Assembly (NCBI RefSeq): GCF_000949425.1
Contig: NZ_CP010976.1
Coordinates: 372,001 to 436,000, forward strand
Direction: 5' to 3'
Length of the DNA stretch: 64,000 nucleotides
Source of the DNA: Paenibacillus sp. IHBB 10380
GTDB taxonomy: Bacteria; Bacillota; Bacilli; Paenibacillales; Paenibacillaceae
Part shown: in pieces, positions 8,191 to 17,852 of the stretch
Numbering within the stretch: position 1 is the stretch's first letter
Layout of the letters: each line of letters starts with the position of its first letter
Notes under the pieces: model-generated
What the model was told of the DNA's origin: nothing
Seen by the model: the letters and a program-made list of their open reading frames with translations, nothing else
The model's database searches: none
Made by a program: the position numbers and the translations under genes

Positions 8191-9036
8191 CTAGAACTTA
8201 CGGCTGGCACCGCCACCACCAGAAGATCCACCCCCGCCACCGCGGAAGCCACCTCCAGATCCTCCGCCATATCCACCACCGCCACCGCCGCCACGACCAC
8301 GGCCGTTTCCTATCATAGACAGTAGTGTCATGCTGATGGCACCCTTGAATAAAGTGAAATCCAACACTAAGAAAATAACAATAATAATAATCCATATGAA
8401 AGAGCCTTTATCATTGCTAGCTTCCTGTACCTCAGGTAGTTGGATAGATTGTGGAGACAGGCTATCTTGAACATTGTATTCAATCGACACTTCATTATAC
8501 AAAGACTTATAGGTCTCCACAATCGCTTGATCCGGTTTATTTTCTTGAATATAAGGGATGGTTATACTATCGATGAATCTTCCGACCTTACCGTCAGGAA
8601 GAGCACCCTCAAGTCCATAACCTACTTCAATTCGCACCTCACGTTGCTCCAGAGAAAGGAGTAGAAGTACACCATTGTTCAGTTTCTGATCACCGAGTTT
8701 GTATTGTCGAAATGCCTTGTTAGCATATTCCTCAATCGTTAAATCGCCTAAAGTGGGTATGGTTAGTACCGCAATCTGTGCTTTAGTACGGTCTTCTAGT
8801 GCTCGGCCCAATCTTCTAAGCTCATTCTCCTGTTCCTGTGAGAGTAGATTCTCGAAGTCCTGCACATAGATATCTCCTGAAGGAGCCGGAACTTCTGTTG
8901 CTGACCAAGCCACAGTTGATGTCAGTATACTGAAGAGTATGGCCATTACCGTTGAACATAATGTTAATTTTCTTAGAAGATTGAAAGATAATCCACGGAC
9001 CACTTTATTCACAGGCCGTTTACTAATCCGTCTCAT
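8191..9036 (-). CDS. TPM-domain membrane protein with Gly-rich tail (YgcG family)
   Basis: A 281-residue protein: N-terminal signal/membrane segment (about 23-47), a TPM (TLP18.3/Psb32/MOLO-1) domain from about 53 to 190 with the family motifs QIAVLTIPTLGDLTIEEYAN, LGDQKLNNGVLLLLS and RIEVGYGLEGALPD, one membrane helix (FIWIIIIVIFLVLDFTLF) and a C-terminus made almost only of Gly, Ser and Arg ending RKF. TPM proteins are extracytoplasmic with poorly known roles in envelope or photosystem repair. The ATG overlaps the lemA stop (ATGA), and this LemA-TPM pairing is a common bacterial arrangement. Confidence 0.88.
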   Translation of the reverse strand: MRRISKRPVNKVVRGLSFNLLRKLTLCSTVMAILFSILTSTVAWSATEVPAPSGDIYVQDFENLLSQEQENELRRLGRALEDRTKAQIAVLTIPTLGDLTIEEYANKAFRQYKLGDQKLNNGVLLLLSLEQREVRIEVGYGLEGALPDGKVGRFIDSITIPYIQENKPDQAIVETYKSLYNEVSIEYNVQDSLSPQSIQLPEVQEASNDKGSFIWIIIIVIFLVLDFTLFKGAISMTLLSMIGNGRGRGGGGGGGYGGGSGGGFRGGGGGSSGGGGASRKF

Positions 9037-9674
9037 GTACTTGTACCCAAGACACCCACATATTTAGCTTCCTGTTTAATATGAAATGAGGTATCGTCGT
9101 TGCCAAAGTCCACTTCTGGATTAGTTCTAGATTCCGGGGTTGTTGTGAAATATCCTTTTTGATCAAATCCAAGTAATCCTGCTAGGAGGTTGCTCGGAAA
9201 CCGCTTGATGGATCTATTGTAATCGGCCACCGCATCATTATAATCACGTCTTGAAACGGCAATCCGATTCTCTGTGCCAGCAAGTTCATCCATCAACTGG
9301 GTAAATTGTGCATTGGATTTCAAGTCGGGGTAGTTCTCTACAACAACGAGAAGTCGGCTTAGGGCACCTTGAAGTTGTTCATCCGCGACAGCCTTTTCAT
9401 CTGGGTTTCTAGCACCGCCTAGAGCAGCGCGAGCATCTGTTACCTGTTTGATAACATCTTTTTCCTGTTGAGCGAATCCTTTAACTGTATTCACAAGATT
9501 GGGGATAAGATCGAATCTACGCTGTAAATCGACTTCGATTTTACCCCATTGCTGATCTACCGTTTCCTCTGCGCCGACAAATTTATTGTAGCTGCTTACC
9601 AGCATGATGATGAGAATAACGATAATGGCACCTACAACTACGATAGGAATGAGACACCCTTTTCCTTTTGGCAT
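9033..9674 (-). CDS. lemA: LemA family protein
   Basis: A 213-residue protein with one N-terminal membrane helix (CLIPIVVVGAIIVILIIMLV) and a coiled, mostly helical LemA domain: SSYNKFVGAEETVDQQWGKI, RRFDLIPNLVNTVKGFA, VVVENYPDLKSNAQF, LMDELAGTENRIAVSRRDYN and NRSIKRFPSNLLAGLLGF. The molecular function is unknown. It is co-transcribed with the TPM-domain gene downstream by a 4-nt overlap. Confidence 0.93.
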   Translation of the reverse strand: MPKGKGCLIPIVVVGAIIVILIIMLVSSYNKFVGAEETVDQQWGKIEVDLQRRFDLIPNLVNTVKGFAQQEKDVIKQVTDARAALGGARNPDEKAVADEQLQGALSRLLVVVENYPDLKSNAQFTQLMDELAGTENRIAVSRRDYNDAVADYNRSIKRFPSNLLAGLLGFDQKGYFTTTPESRTNPEVDFGNDDTSFHIKQEAKYVGVLGTST

Positions 9675-9691
9675 ATTTATATTCCTCCTTC

Positions 9692-10879
9692 TTATACGTT
9701 TATTACGCTTGTACGTAACTCTTGAATCGTGGTTTCTAATTTTATCATCGCTTCTTCGATAATTTCACGTGAACATGCCACATTCATACGCATAAAACCC
9801 TCTCCATGCTCTCCGAAAAAAGCTCCATTATTTAAAGCGATCTTGGCCTTATTCAGCATAAGAGCAACCAGTTCCTCTGAAGATATTCCGAGTGCCCTAA
9901 AGTCGATCCATAATAAGTAGGTAGCCTCCGGCATCGTTACCTTAAGCTCCGGTATATGCTTCTCTATATAGCTTATTACATATTTCATATTCTCCTGAAT
10001 ATATAATAGACAGGCATCAAGCCATTCCTCTCCTTCAAGATATGCAGCTTGTGTTGCGGCTAAGCCGAAGGGATTGATGGAGCCTAACGCATACTTCTGC
10101 ATCGCTTGCTCAAAGATACTTCGTAGCTCCGGATTAGGTATAATTATATTAGAAGTGTTCAGTCCAGCAATATTAAACGTTTTGCTCGGTGATGTGCAGA
10201 TTATTGAATATTGCTCTGTCTCCTTAGAGAGAAGTGCGTAGGGTGTATGTGAGCCCTTGTCGAAAAGTAGATCAGCATGAATCTCATCGGACACGACAAG
10301 GATACGATGACGGGCACAAATAGCCGCTAATCGACGGAGTTCAACTTGTGACCAGACTCGTCCGTTGGGATTATGGGGACTGCACAGAATCAGTAGCTTA
10401 ACATCCTTATCGATGAGCTTCTCTAATCCTTCGTAATCCATGACATATTTACCATCCTCTAAGAGTAGAGGATTCTGAATAAGTTGTCTTCCATGAGATT
10501 CAACGACACTATAGAATGGTGGATATACGGGTGTCTGTATAATCACTTTATCATTAGGTTCAGTAAAGGCTTGTACAATGATGCTCAGTGCTGGAACAAC
10601 GCCTGGACTAAACACAATCCATTCCTTGTTAATATCCCACTGATGACGTTTTTTCATCCAATTTACAATAGCTTGGTAGTACGATTCAGTCTGCATCGTA
10701 TAGCCTAACACGCCGTGTTCTATAATTTGTTGTAGTGCACGGAGTACAGCAGGAGGTGCAACGAAATCCATATCAGCAACCCACATCGGGAGTGCATCTG
10801 TTACTCCAAAAACTTTTTCTATACCATCCCATTTCTCTGAAGCAGTATTCTGACGATTAATTTTACGATTGAAATCCAT
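9692..10879 (-). CDS. patB: MalY/PatB-type cystathionine beta-lyase / aminotransferase
   Basis: A 395-residue fold-type I PLP enzyme. N-terminal NRQNTASEKWDGIEK and ALPMWVADMDFVAPPAV are MalY/PatB signatures. Other motifs are PVYPPFYSVV, LCSPHNPNGRVW, VVSDEIHADLL and the PLP lysine in TSPSKTFNIAGL. The C-terminus has the substrate-binding Arg (FMRMNVACSREI). It should cleave C-S bonds of cystathionine or related S-conjugates to pyruvate, ammonia and a thiol. A single gene in the gap before a divergent methyltransferase gene. Confidence 0.9.
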   Translation of the reverse strand: MDFNRKINRQNTASEKWDGIEKVFGVTDALPMWVADMDFVAPPAVLRALQQIIEHGVLGYTMQTESYYQAIVNWMKKRHQWDINKEWIVFSPGVVPALSIIVQAFTEPNDKVIIQTPVYPPFYSVVESHGRQLIQNPLLLEDGKYVMDYEGLEKLIDKDVKLLILCSPHNPNGRVWSQVELRRLAAICARHRILVVSDEIHADLLFDKGSHTPYALLSKETEQYSIICTSPSKTFNIAGLNTSNIIIPNPELRSIFEQAMQKYALGSINPFGLAATQAAYLEGEEWLDACLLYIQENMKYVISYIEKHIPELKVTMPEATYLLWIDFRALGISSEELVALMLNKAKIALNNGAFFGEHGEGFMRMNVACSREIIEEAMIKLETTIQELRTSVINV

Positions 10880-10973
10880 GATTGATCCCCCTAGATGAAA
10901 TACGTGTCATTATGATAAGTAAGGTATTATTATAACATCGAATGAAGGAATAGATTCACACAATCCTGAAAGA

Positions 10974-13058
10974 ATGGTGATTCACTATATGCTCAAATCC
11001 TTAGCAGCCATTACATCGTATCGTCAAGGTGATTTAAGTATTGTGAAACAGGAGCCTTGGTTACAGATCATAACTTCTGCAGAAGAAGTGATTGTTAACA
11101 TCGAAAGAATTGACTCCATCAAGGAGCTCACGATAGGGAATCCTGTACTTGATTATGTAGAGAAGACACTTAGAATATTAGATGATCTGGTACTTTCCTT
11201 CTGGGTTAAGGAGATTCTAGAAGAAGTATTAATCTGGTCTGAAGTGGCTAAGGGAGGTACGGTTAAAGAAAGAATAGCTTGGCAAAAAGAAGGCGTGAAT
11301 TTGTTCGTACATAATATAGGTTCAGCTGAGTTATTCAGTAGATATGGAAATGCTGAAGTAAGCGATAGAATGAATGTGATCCATTCGTTAATTGCAACCC
11401 ATGGATTGATCGGGCAGTATTTGCGTGGTGAAGTTATGTTTGCGGAGAACAGCCCTTTAACAGAGCTGGTTACTCAAGGTATGTTATCGCCACAAGAACT
11501 AACAGACGTGTTAATACCCCTAAATGAATGTGTGATTGGTGCGGTTTCACCTGAGTTGTGGCTTAGCATTCAGCCTGAAATTGAACACAGCATTCAGCAA
11601 ATTGTATTTGGGGATATCTCCGACACTTTAGCTGTGAAGGACCGAATTCGCAAATTGAGAACAGCTACAATCCAACGCGGAGAATCATTCGAAATCGAGC
11701 TTAAGAAGATAGAGCAGACAATCCAAGTGGATATAGAATTGGCACTCCTTGAACACTATACATTGTGGTTTGTCGAAGCGGCATTACAAGATTTCACATT
11801 GGAAGAATTTATTAAGGTGTTCATGTTAGTCCTTCATAGTGAGAATATACAGAACATTAGACATATCAGCTTCGAGCCACTGATGAACACGATGTATTAT
11901 GATTATAAAGGTGCTAAGAAAATGAATGTTTATAAAAAACGGATTATTGAGAAGTATTTGCAGGAGTTCTCATGGCAACTTATCCGTAGTGGAGTAACCA
12001 TAAATAATCAACATCTTAAGCACACCACGTTGTACAAAAGAGATCTCCCCGACACACTCTTCTTTACCTTTGAGTTCTCGGCGGCGGCAGAAAAATTAAT
12101 TGAATTCTGTATTGAGGCAGAGAAATCACCTCTTTATGAGAAAGCGGTATTACTGTTATTTGATCTATTTGATTTACGTCGAGATGCTTATGATCGGTTC
12201 AATAATGAGGAAGAATATTTGTCTGATATGAACCAGACCGCAGACTATAAGAAAGTGATGCTTCAACATATTGTAGGGCGGAAAATATTGGATATTGGTC
12301 CTGGTGGTGGGATCATGTTGGATCTTATTGAACAGGAACTCCCGAATGTGAAACCTATCGGAATAGATATATCTTCGAATGTCATCGAAGCTCTGGAAAG
12401 GAAGAAACAACTTGAAGGACATACATGGGAAGTAATGAAGGGGGATGCACTTGCCTTACAAGAGTATGTCGAGAAGGGAACGATCGATACTGTCATTTTC
12501 TCATCTATTTTGCATGAGCTTTATTCTTATATTCCTTACAATGGACATAAATTTAACCATGATACAATCGCAGCCGCGTTAACAAGTGCCTATGCGGTAC
12601 TCTCACCAGGCGGACGAATCATTATCCGTGATGGAATTATGACCGAACCTATGGATCAAAGACGAAGAATTGTTTTTTATGAACCCGATGGTGTGGACTG
12701 GCTACGTCGTTATGCTAAGGATTTCGCTGGAAGAGAGATTGAGTTCGAGGTATTGAGTGGTAATGAAGTAATCATGCTAGTGAATGATGCTATGGAATTT
12801 CTGTACACTTATACTTGGGGAGAAGAAGCTTATGTTCATGAAGTCCAAGAACAATTCGGATATTTTACACCATCACAATTCCATGCGTTCATCATAGAAA
12901 CACTGGGAGAAGAGGCTAGCATTCTTGTCAGTCAGCATATTCTCCAAGCGGGGTATACAGAGGAGCTTAGTCAACGAATAAAGATCATGGATGAACAAGG
13001 GAATGAGATAGATTTGCCCGACAGTACTTGCTTGTTGGTTATAGCTAAGCCGGAGTGA
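10974..13058 (+). CDS. Large protein with C-terminal class I SAM-dependent methyltransferase domain
   Basis: A 694-residue cytoplasmic protein. Residues about 435-575 form a Rossmann methyltransferase: motif I ILDIGPGGGIMLDL, motif II PIGIDISSNVIEAL, GDALALQ, then IDTVIFSSILHELYSY and LSPGGRIIIRDGIM. The first 400 residues are mostly helical, have no motif I can name and contain no membrane segment. They may hold a second domain that recognises the substrate. The last 110 residues (FEVLSGNEVIMLVND to the end) are a family-specific cap. The substrate is unknown. Neighbouring genes give no pathway. Start ATG 10974 has only a weak ribosome site (CTGAAAGA). Confidence 0.75.
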   Translation: MVIHYMLKSLAAITSYRQGDLSIVKQEPWLQIITSAEEVIVNIERIDSIKELTIGNPVLDYVEKTLRILDDLVLSFWVKEILEEVLIWSEVAKGGTVKERIAWQKEGVNLFVHNIGSAELFSRYGNAEVSDRMNVIHSLIATHGLIGQYLRGEVMFAENSPLTELVTQGMLSPQELTDVLIPLNECVIGAVSPELWLSIQPEIEHSIQQIVFGDISDTLAVKDRIRKLRTATIQRGESFEIELKKIEQTIQVDIELALLEHYTLWFVEAALQDFTLEEFIKVFMLVLHSENIQNIRHISFEPLMNTMYYDYKGAKKMNVYKKRIIEKYLQEFSWQLIRSGVTINNQHLKHTTLYKRDLPDTLFFTFEFSAAAEKLIEFCIEAEKSPLYEKAVLLLFDLFDLRRDAYDRFNNEEEYLSDMNQTADYKKVMLQHIVGRKILDIGPGGGIMLDLIEQELPNVKPIGIDISSNVIEALERKKQLEGHTWEVMKGDALALQEYVEKGTIDTVIFSSILHELYSYIPYNGHKFNHDTIAAALTSAYAVLSPGGRIIIRDGIMTEPMDQRRRIVFYEPDGVDWLRRYAKDFAGREIEFEVLSGNEVIMLVNDAMEFLYTYTWGEEAYVHEVQEQFGYFTPSQFHAFIIETLGEEASILVSQHILQAGYTEELSQRIKIMDEQGNEIDLPDSTCLLVIAKPE

Positions 13059-13108
13059 AATAGGGCTAACAGGTAGAAAGATAAGATTAGGTTGTCATGA
13101 TGTTAGAG

Positions 13109-13495
13109 TCAACGACGTATACGAAATATTCCTTCGATTTTGTTAAGCGGGAAGAGGATTCTAGAAGGGTCCTTCCCCTTAGCCTGTACTTCAATGAAAT
13201 CAAGACCGATTTGTACTAGTTTCATTTGATTAAAAGCATTGCCTGAGGGAAATGTGGTTCGTAAACCAATAAGGATGCTATTTCGAGGTGGAGGAATATC
13301 GAACACTCGAACCGAATTCAGACTTGAGGGTACGAATAACTCTTGCTGTACTTGAATAAAGTTTTTCTTGAAAACTTTTTGCAAACGACCAGGCTCCAAT
13401 CCTAAGCGAGCGGCATTAATTTCAACAAGATGACCTGTGAGTTGTGCTAGGCGTTGTTGAAGAGATATTTTTTTGTGAAGTGGACGTATTATCAA
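13109..13495 (-). CDS. Hypothetical protein, 128 residues
   Basis: A basic soluble protein starting at TTG 13495, 6 nt after GGAGGGA (a TTG at 13510 would place the ribosome site inside the gene). It has a predicted helix with LQQRLAQLTGHLVEI, then a beta-rich C-terminus with IPPPRNSILIGLRTTFPSG and LFPLNKIEGIFRIRR. I do not recognise the family. Its start faces that of the glycosidase-like gene at 13549, leaving about 50 bp for divergent promoters. Confidence 0.55.
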   Translation of the reverse strand: MIIRPLHKKISLQQRLAQLTGHLVEINAARLGLEPGRLQKVFKKNFIQVQQELFVPSSLNSVRVFDIPPPRNSILIGLRTTFPSGNAFNQMKLVQIGLDFIEVQAKGKDPSRILFPLNKIEGIFRIRR

Positions 13496-13548
13496 TGATG
13501 ATCCCTCCAAAGTGTTTACGCTATAGTATGAGAGGAGCCTACACTCAC

Positions 13549-14970
13549 GTGAAAGATAAATCGCCCAAAAGTATCACTCCAATCACAAGTAATCTATCGA
13601 CAAGTACTAGATCTTGGACTATGGATGGTCCTAGTATTCAGATTGATCCATTATTTCCATATTATCTAAATCGCTCTGCCGAAAGTGTGGCTGATGAAAT
13701 ATGGCTATCAGGCTATCGTATCGTACATTATTTTGTTGTAAATGAGAGTCGAGTGTCGGGAGAGCTAATCGATGCTCTGCATCAACGAGGGATAGCTGTG
13801 TGGGCTCTTGTTCTTGGGAATGGTACGTTCGATGTAAGTCATCTTCCTCCTAATTATCCAGAATGGCGAATGGAACTACTACAAGATCCGAAGGATGGAT
13901 TTGAACGATTATCTTTTTTCTCACCAGAGTATGTATTGTGGAAGAAAGAAGCTGTAGCGAAGCTAGTTACGGATTATCCCTTCGATGGTATTGAAATTGC
14001 GGAATCCTATTTTCCTGAGTGGGATGGAATACGTAGTGGTGTATATGGAGACATCGGACCGTTGGCAGAAGAAGCATTTCAAAGACAGTGTGGGCTATCT
14101 TTGCCAGACTTTCGGAATAAGCAAGCAGCAAATTATTATACAAAAGTGCAGGAAGTATATGAGAGTTGGGTATCTTTGCGAGTAGAGGCAGTAAATGATT
14201 TCATAGCAGAAGTTATCGATGGTGTGGGCGGAGTGCGAGAGATTCGTCCGGATATTAAGGTGGCTACTTGGTCGCTTGCGGTGAACGACCCTGAAGTAGG
14301 GATGAAGCTACGAGAATGGCAAGGAATGGATGCGTTATCTATGATTGAGCTTGTGAAGCCAGATATGCATATGATTCAGACACATTGGCCTGATTGGATG
14401 CAACGGAATCTACCTGCAGATTACTCAAAGTATTATGAGTGCATTACATTACCCATCCGGAAAGCCTTTCCTGAATTACCGCTAGGAATACAGACAGATA
14501 TCGGTTCTAGGGCATCTATGGTTCGTAATCAGCGCTGGTTGAATCAGTTCCAGAATACTGTGTATGATCTAGGTTATGATACATGGACCGCTTATGAATA
14601 CCATTTAGGTGGTTATATGGCAGAGGAGCCACCTATGCCATTGGTTGCGAAGCTTATGGTAAACCAACTGATTATTTCATATAGTAAAAGAATAGATCCT
14701 CAATCTGTTACATCAATCCTCATCTATTGTACTTCCCAACAATCGTCATCCAGAGAAAAATCATTTCCAACCCTTACCCTCCATATAGACCCGATCCATG
14801 ATCCCTCCATTAAGGTAGACGGTAATCGTATGCTAATTCATTCCAATCAGTGGCCAAAGCATCCCTTTGAGGTAGAGATCACGGGCGTGAAAGATACACC
14901 TACACTATGGTATTCTAAAGGAAAGAGAGCCAATCATGTTCCTGCGGGTATTAGAATAAAGGTGGAGTAA
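13549..14970 (+). CDS. Putative glycoside hydrolase-like TIM-barrel protein
   Basis: About 473 residues from GTG 13549, placed 9-10 nt after AGAGGAG; the frame is open further upstream but that would overlap the divergent gene. Features of a (beta/alpha)8 hydrolase are the alternating pattern IWLSGYRIVHYFVVN, HQRGIAVWALVLGNG, YPFDGIEIAESYFPEWDG (acidic residues at a strand end) and WTAYEYHLGG. A short beta-rich tail follows (EVEITGVKDTPTLWY). No signal peptide is visible, so it is probably cytoplasmic. The candidate catalytic acids are Glu in IEIAESYFPEWD and Glu in TAYEYH. Substrate unknown. Confidence 0.6.
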   Translation: MKDKSPKSITPITSNLSTSTRSWTMDGPSIQIDPLFPYYLNRSAESVADEIWLSGYRIVHYFVVNESRVSGELIDALHQRGIAVWALVLGNGTFDVSHLPPNYPEWRMELLQDPKDGFERLSFFSPEYVLWKKEAVAKLVTDYPFDGIEIAESYFPEWDGIRSGVYGDIGPLAEEAFQRQCGLSLPDFRNKQAANYYTKVQEVYESWVSLRVEAVNDFIAEVIDGVGGVREIRPDIKVATWSLAVNDPEVGMKLREWQGMDALSMIELVKPDMHMIQTHWPDWMQRNLPADYSKYYECITLPIRKAFPELPLGIQTDIGSRASMVRNQRWLNQFQNTVYDLGYDTWTAYEYHLGGYMAEEPPMPLVAKLMVNQLIISYSKRIDPQSVTSILIYCTSQQSSSREKSFPTLTLHIDPIHDPSIKVDGNRMLIHSNQWPKHPFEVEITGVKDTPTLWYSKGKRANHVPAGIRIKVE

Positions 14971-15000
14971 TCTTGCTTTTCACGAAAGGAGTCTGTTGTA

Positions 15001-15621
15001 ATGCAGTGGATCGCTATGTTGACGATGCTTATTGATCATATTGGGGTTATCTTTTTTCCTGATGATATGACCTTGAGAATGATTGGTAGGATTGCTTTTC
15101 CCATCTATGCATATGCGTTGGTACAAGGTCATTTACATACATCGAACCGGATGCAATATGTTTCCCGATTGTTTTATATCGCCCTATTATCCCAAATTCC
15201 ATATCAATTAGCACTTAATCCTAAGGGTCTTAATGTAGTCGTGACATTATTTATGGCCGCAGGTGTTCTAAATATTCTGGATAGATGTTCATCGAAAGTG
15301 TTGTCAGGGGGAATAATCCTACTATCCTGTATCGTCATGGATATCCTCCCATTTGATTATGGGGCATATGGGTTGTTATTAGTTGTATTATTTAGATATC
15401 TATCTGGTTATACGTTAGTCGCGGGGCATTTTGTATTAAACTTTATTTATTTATTCTACTTAGGCTGGCTTTTGCAAATTCTCAGTATTTTACCAACCAT
15501 GATTTTCGTATATGGTCCTCAGCTTTGGAGTAAGTTAGAATCCTTAAGAGTTCGTAAATGGGTGTGGCGTTCCTTCTATCCACTTCACTTAATTATATTA
15601 GCTATAGTGAAATTGCTGTAA
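15001..15621 (+). CDS. TraX-family membrane protein
   Basis: A 206-residue, highly hydrophobic protein with about seven membrane helices. The start MQWIAMLTMLIDHIGVIFFPD, then LRMIGRIAFPIYAYALVQGH, LFYIALLSQIPYQLAL and the C-terminal YPLHLIIL are typical of the TraX family, named after the F-plasmid pilin acetyltransferase TraX. In Firmicutes these are chromosomal proteins of unknown target, probably acyltransferases. A good ribosome site (AAAGGAG) lies 8 nt before ATG 15001, and the gene follows the glycosidase-like gene by 30 nt. Confidence 0.85.
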   Translation: MQWIAMLTMLIDHIGVIFFPDDMTLRMIGRIAFPIYAYALVQGHLHTSNRMQYVSRLFYIALLSQIPYQLALNPKGLNVVVTLFMAAGVLNILDRCSSKVLSGGIILLSCIVMDILPFDYGAYGLLLVVLFRYLSGYTLVAGHFVLNFIYLFYLGWLLQILSILPTMIFVYGPQLWSKLESLRVRKWVWRSFYPLHLIILAIVKLL

Positions 15622-15705
15622 TTTTAATCTGATTCACAGGAAATTTTCATCTTACATTAATATAGTCTTACTATAATAAACGTATCCCCTTTAGATATAT
15701 AGTTT

Positions 15706-15743
15706 TGAATAGACCTGAGTCCGCTGCTCAGGTCTATTCTTTT
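15706..15743 (+). terminator. Rho-independent terminator after TraX-like gene
   Basis: Stem GAATAGACCTGAG/CTCAGGTCTATTC followed by TTTTG. Confidence 0.85.
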
Positions 15744-15855
15744 GTAAAAAAATAGAAAAAACAAACGTTCACCCGTGATCCCATTAGGACGGATTCCCTT
15801 TATCCTTGGTATGTTATAATAATCAGAATAGCTAGTTTTGTTGTATGCTGAAATT

Positions 15856-16875
15856 ATGGAGTTGATAAACCTGGAGATCAAGGATCAATACAGACGTACT
15901 TTAAGGGACTTACGGATTTCCGTGACCGACCGCTGTAATTTTCGTTGTAGATATTGTATGCCAGAAGAAATATTCGATAAGGATTATGCCTTTTTATCTA
16001 AAGATCGTATTCTAACTGTAGATGAGATCGTACGGTTAGCTCATATATTTACGAATCTTGGTGTGCAGAAGCTCCGTATTACGGGGGGCGAACCATTATT
16101 ACGTAAAGATTTACCTGAAATTATTGAACGGGTAGCTCAGATTCCCAAAATTGAGGATATTGCGCTTACAACGAATGGCAGTTTATTGGCTAAGCAAGCA
16201 CAAGTATTGAAGAATGCCGGTTTATTGCGGGTAGCCATAAGCTTAGATGCATTAGATGATGACACCTTTATGCAAATGAATGGGGGGCGTTCGCATGTGC
16301 AACCCGTTCTAGAGGGTATTGAAGCAGCTGCAGAAGTGGGTCTGGAAGTGAAAGTGAACATGGTCGTACAAAAGGGAAAGAATGATGATGCAATCTTACC
16401 GATGGTTGAGTATTTTCGCTCTAAGGGTCATATTCTTCGTTTAATCGAATATATGGACGTCGGAAACACCAATGGCTGGAACTGGAATCAAGTGGTGAGT
16501 AAGAAGGAACTATTAGAAACCATTTATACAGCATGGCCATTGAAACCTATAGAGCCTAATTATCTAGGGGAGGTAGCCTCTCGATATCAGTTTTTAGATG
16601 GAAAAGGCGAGATTGGAATTATTTCATCCGTCAGTGAGGCATTCTGTTCTTCTTGTACCAGAGCTAGATTGTCAGCAGACGGTTCATTATATACTTGTTT
16701 ATTTGCAAGTAAAGGATATGATCTACGCACGCTCATTCGTTCAAATGCTACAGATGAAGAAATGGTTACACACCTGATTAACATATGGCATAATCGACAT
16801 GATCGGTATTCGCTGGATAGAGGAAAGGACGGTCACGATGGCGAGAAAGTTGAAATGTCTCACATCGGTGGATAG
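15856..16875 (+). CDS. moaA: GTP 3',8-cyclase (molybdenum cofactor synthesis, radical SAM)
   Basis: About 339 residues from ATG 15856 (in-frame TTG 15838 is possible; neither has a strong ribosome site). The first 4Fe-4S cluster motif is CNFRCRYC, followed by RITGGEPLLRKDL. The second cluster Cys are in FCSSCTRARLSADGSLYTC, and the protein ends in the GG dipeptide needed for catalysis in MoaA (MSHIGG). It converts GTP to 3',8-cH2GTP, the first step of Moco synthesis. No other moa/moe gene is in the window. Confidence 0.95.
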   Translation: MELINLEIKDQYRRTLRDLRISVTDRCNFRCRYCMPEEIFDKDYAFLSKDRILTVDEIVRLAHIFTNLGVQKLRITGGEPLLRKDLPEIIERVAQIPKIEDIALTTNGSLLAKQAQVLKNAGLLRVAISLDALDDDTFMQMNGGRSHVQPVLEGIEAAAEVGLEVKVNMVVQKGKNDDAILPMVEYFRSKGHILRLIEYMDVGNTNGWNWNQVVSKKELLETIYTAWPLKPIEPNYLGEVASRYQFLDGKGEIGIISSVSEAFCSSCTRARLSADGSLYTCLFASKGYDLRTLIRSNATDEEMVTHLINIWHNRHDRYSLDRGKDGHDGEKVEMSHIGG

Positions 16876-17089
16876 TCTATACTATCATCATCCCATAAAT
16901 ACCAAGAGGTGTCCCTTTGAAGGAAATGTGACCCGTAAGATAAACACTTAAATTTTTCAAATGGCACTGACACCCAAAAATGTACATAGTAGATCTAGCG
17001 TATTCAAATCCAACCCTCTTAAAACCATGTATATTCATGTCAGCTAGTTTACATAAAAACCCATTATCGAGACAATTTTAACTGTAAAA

Positions 17090-17121
17090 AAAACTAGCTG
17101 CTATGGATAGCAGCTAGCTTC
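17090..17121. terminator. Stem-loop with A/T flanks after moaA
   Basis: AACTAGCTGCTA/TAGCAGCTAGCTT stem preceded by eight A. In minus orientation it is followed by T8, so it is a stronger terminator for minus-strand transcripts. The gap 16876-17240 otherwise shows no gene. Confidence 0.5.
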
Positions 17122-17240
17122 TAATTATTGTTTAATTACGGTTTATAAAAGGTAGTCGGGTTATAGAATTTACTAGCGTTCGCACCTACTGAAAAGTTAA
17201 GATCTGTTGGTGCGATAATTAAAGGGGGGAATTGTAAAAT

Positions 17241-17567
17241 ATGATTATTTTTAAGAGATTAATGTATATTTTTTCTATATTGGTCATTCTTGTAGTGATG
17301 CTTTTTGGGTTTGTCGAATTTAAAAAACACTCTCTCAAAGTGAAAGTGCAAGATTATTTAGTAACAAAAGGTTACAAAAATGAAGAGATTCAATCTATCA
17401 CCACATATTTCTCGAAACTTCCACCTTTTAGCGCGAAAGTTATTTTTAGTGACGAACCGGAAATTATCTACTATTACATGAATGATAAGGGGATAAGACA
17501 ATATGGCACCCCAACAGGTCAGACTAATTCTACAGTTAAGTTCAAGCACAAAGAAACAGATTATTGA
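17241..17567 (+). CDS. DUF3139-type small membrane-anchored protein
   Basis: A 108-residue protein with one N-terminal membrane helix (MYIFSILVILVVMLFGFVEF) and a small extracytoplasmic domain containing VQDYLVTKGYKNEEI and FSAKVIFSDEPEIIYYYM, the pattern of DUF3139 proteins found in multiple copies in bacilli. Function unknown. Ribosome site AAAGGGGGGAA lies 9 nt upstream. It sits alone at the edge of a gene-poor, transposon-scarred stretch. Confidence 0.7.
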   Translation: MIIFKRLMYIFSILVILVVMLFGFVEFKKHSLKVKVQDYLVTKGYKNEEIQSITTYFSKLPPFSAKVIFSDEPEIIYYYMNDKGIRQYGTPTGQTNSTVKFKHKETDY

Positions 17568-17755
17568 TTAGTACTTATATTTCAGCACTAGAATCGCGAT
17601 AGTGTAAGGCTCTGTCTGAGCGTTATATTGCTACTTTTATAAGATTAGTTAGTTCGAGAATATTTGATAGACTAGGAAAGTAATATTCCAAGAAAGCCCG
17701 CTAACTATAAGTGAATTTTGACCCTATATGTGGAATTTTTTAAAAAAACTACAAT

Positions 17756-17793
17756 CTAAGCTGTTAGAAGATGACTTCTGTATTCATCGAGGG
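17756..17793 (-). mobile_element. Remnant: last codons of an IS3-family (IS150-like) transposase
   Basis: On the minus strand the sequence reads ALDEYRSHLLTA then TAG, matching the usual C-terminus of IS3-family OrfB (…YRDHLL.A). The same ending occurs in the fragment at 30013-30111. Nothing else of the element can be followed upstream. Confidence 0.5.
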
Positions 17794-17810
17794 CACTGAA
17801 AAAGTCCATA

Positions 17811-17852
17811 TAGAGCCCTTCCACGAAAAATCGCGAAAGGGTTCTATTTTTT
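17811..17852 (+). terminator. Terminator-like hairpin in gene-poor region
   Basis: TAGAGCCCTTCC/AAAGGGTTCTA stem followed by TTTTTTGAT. No gene ends immediately before it; DUF3139 ends about 240 bp upstream. Confidence 0.5.

Noticed and set aside
8198..8395. Trp/Arg-rich ORF opposite in frame to the Gly-rich tail of the TPM protein
   Set aside because: It is an out-of-frame reading of GGN-rich codons within the real gene.
16876..17240. CAAATGGCACTGACACCC tract after moaA resembling insertion-sequence ends
   Set aside because: No paired end, target duplication or transposase remnant could be read.
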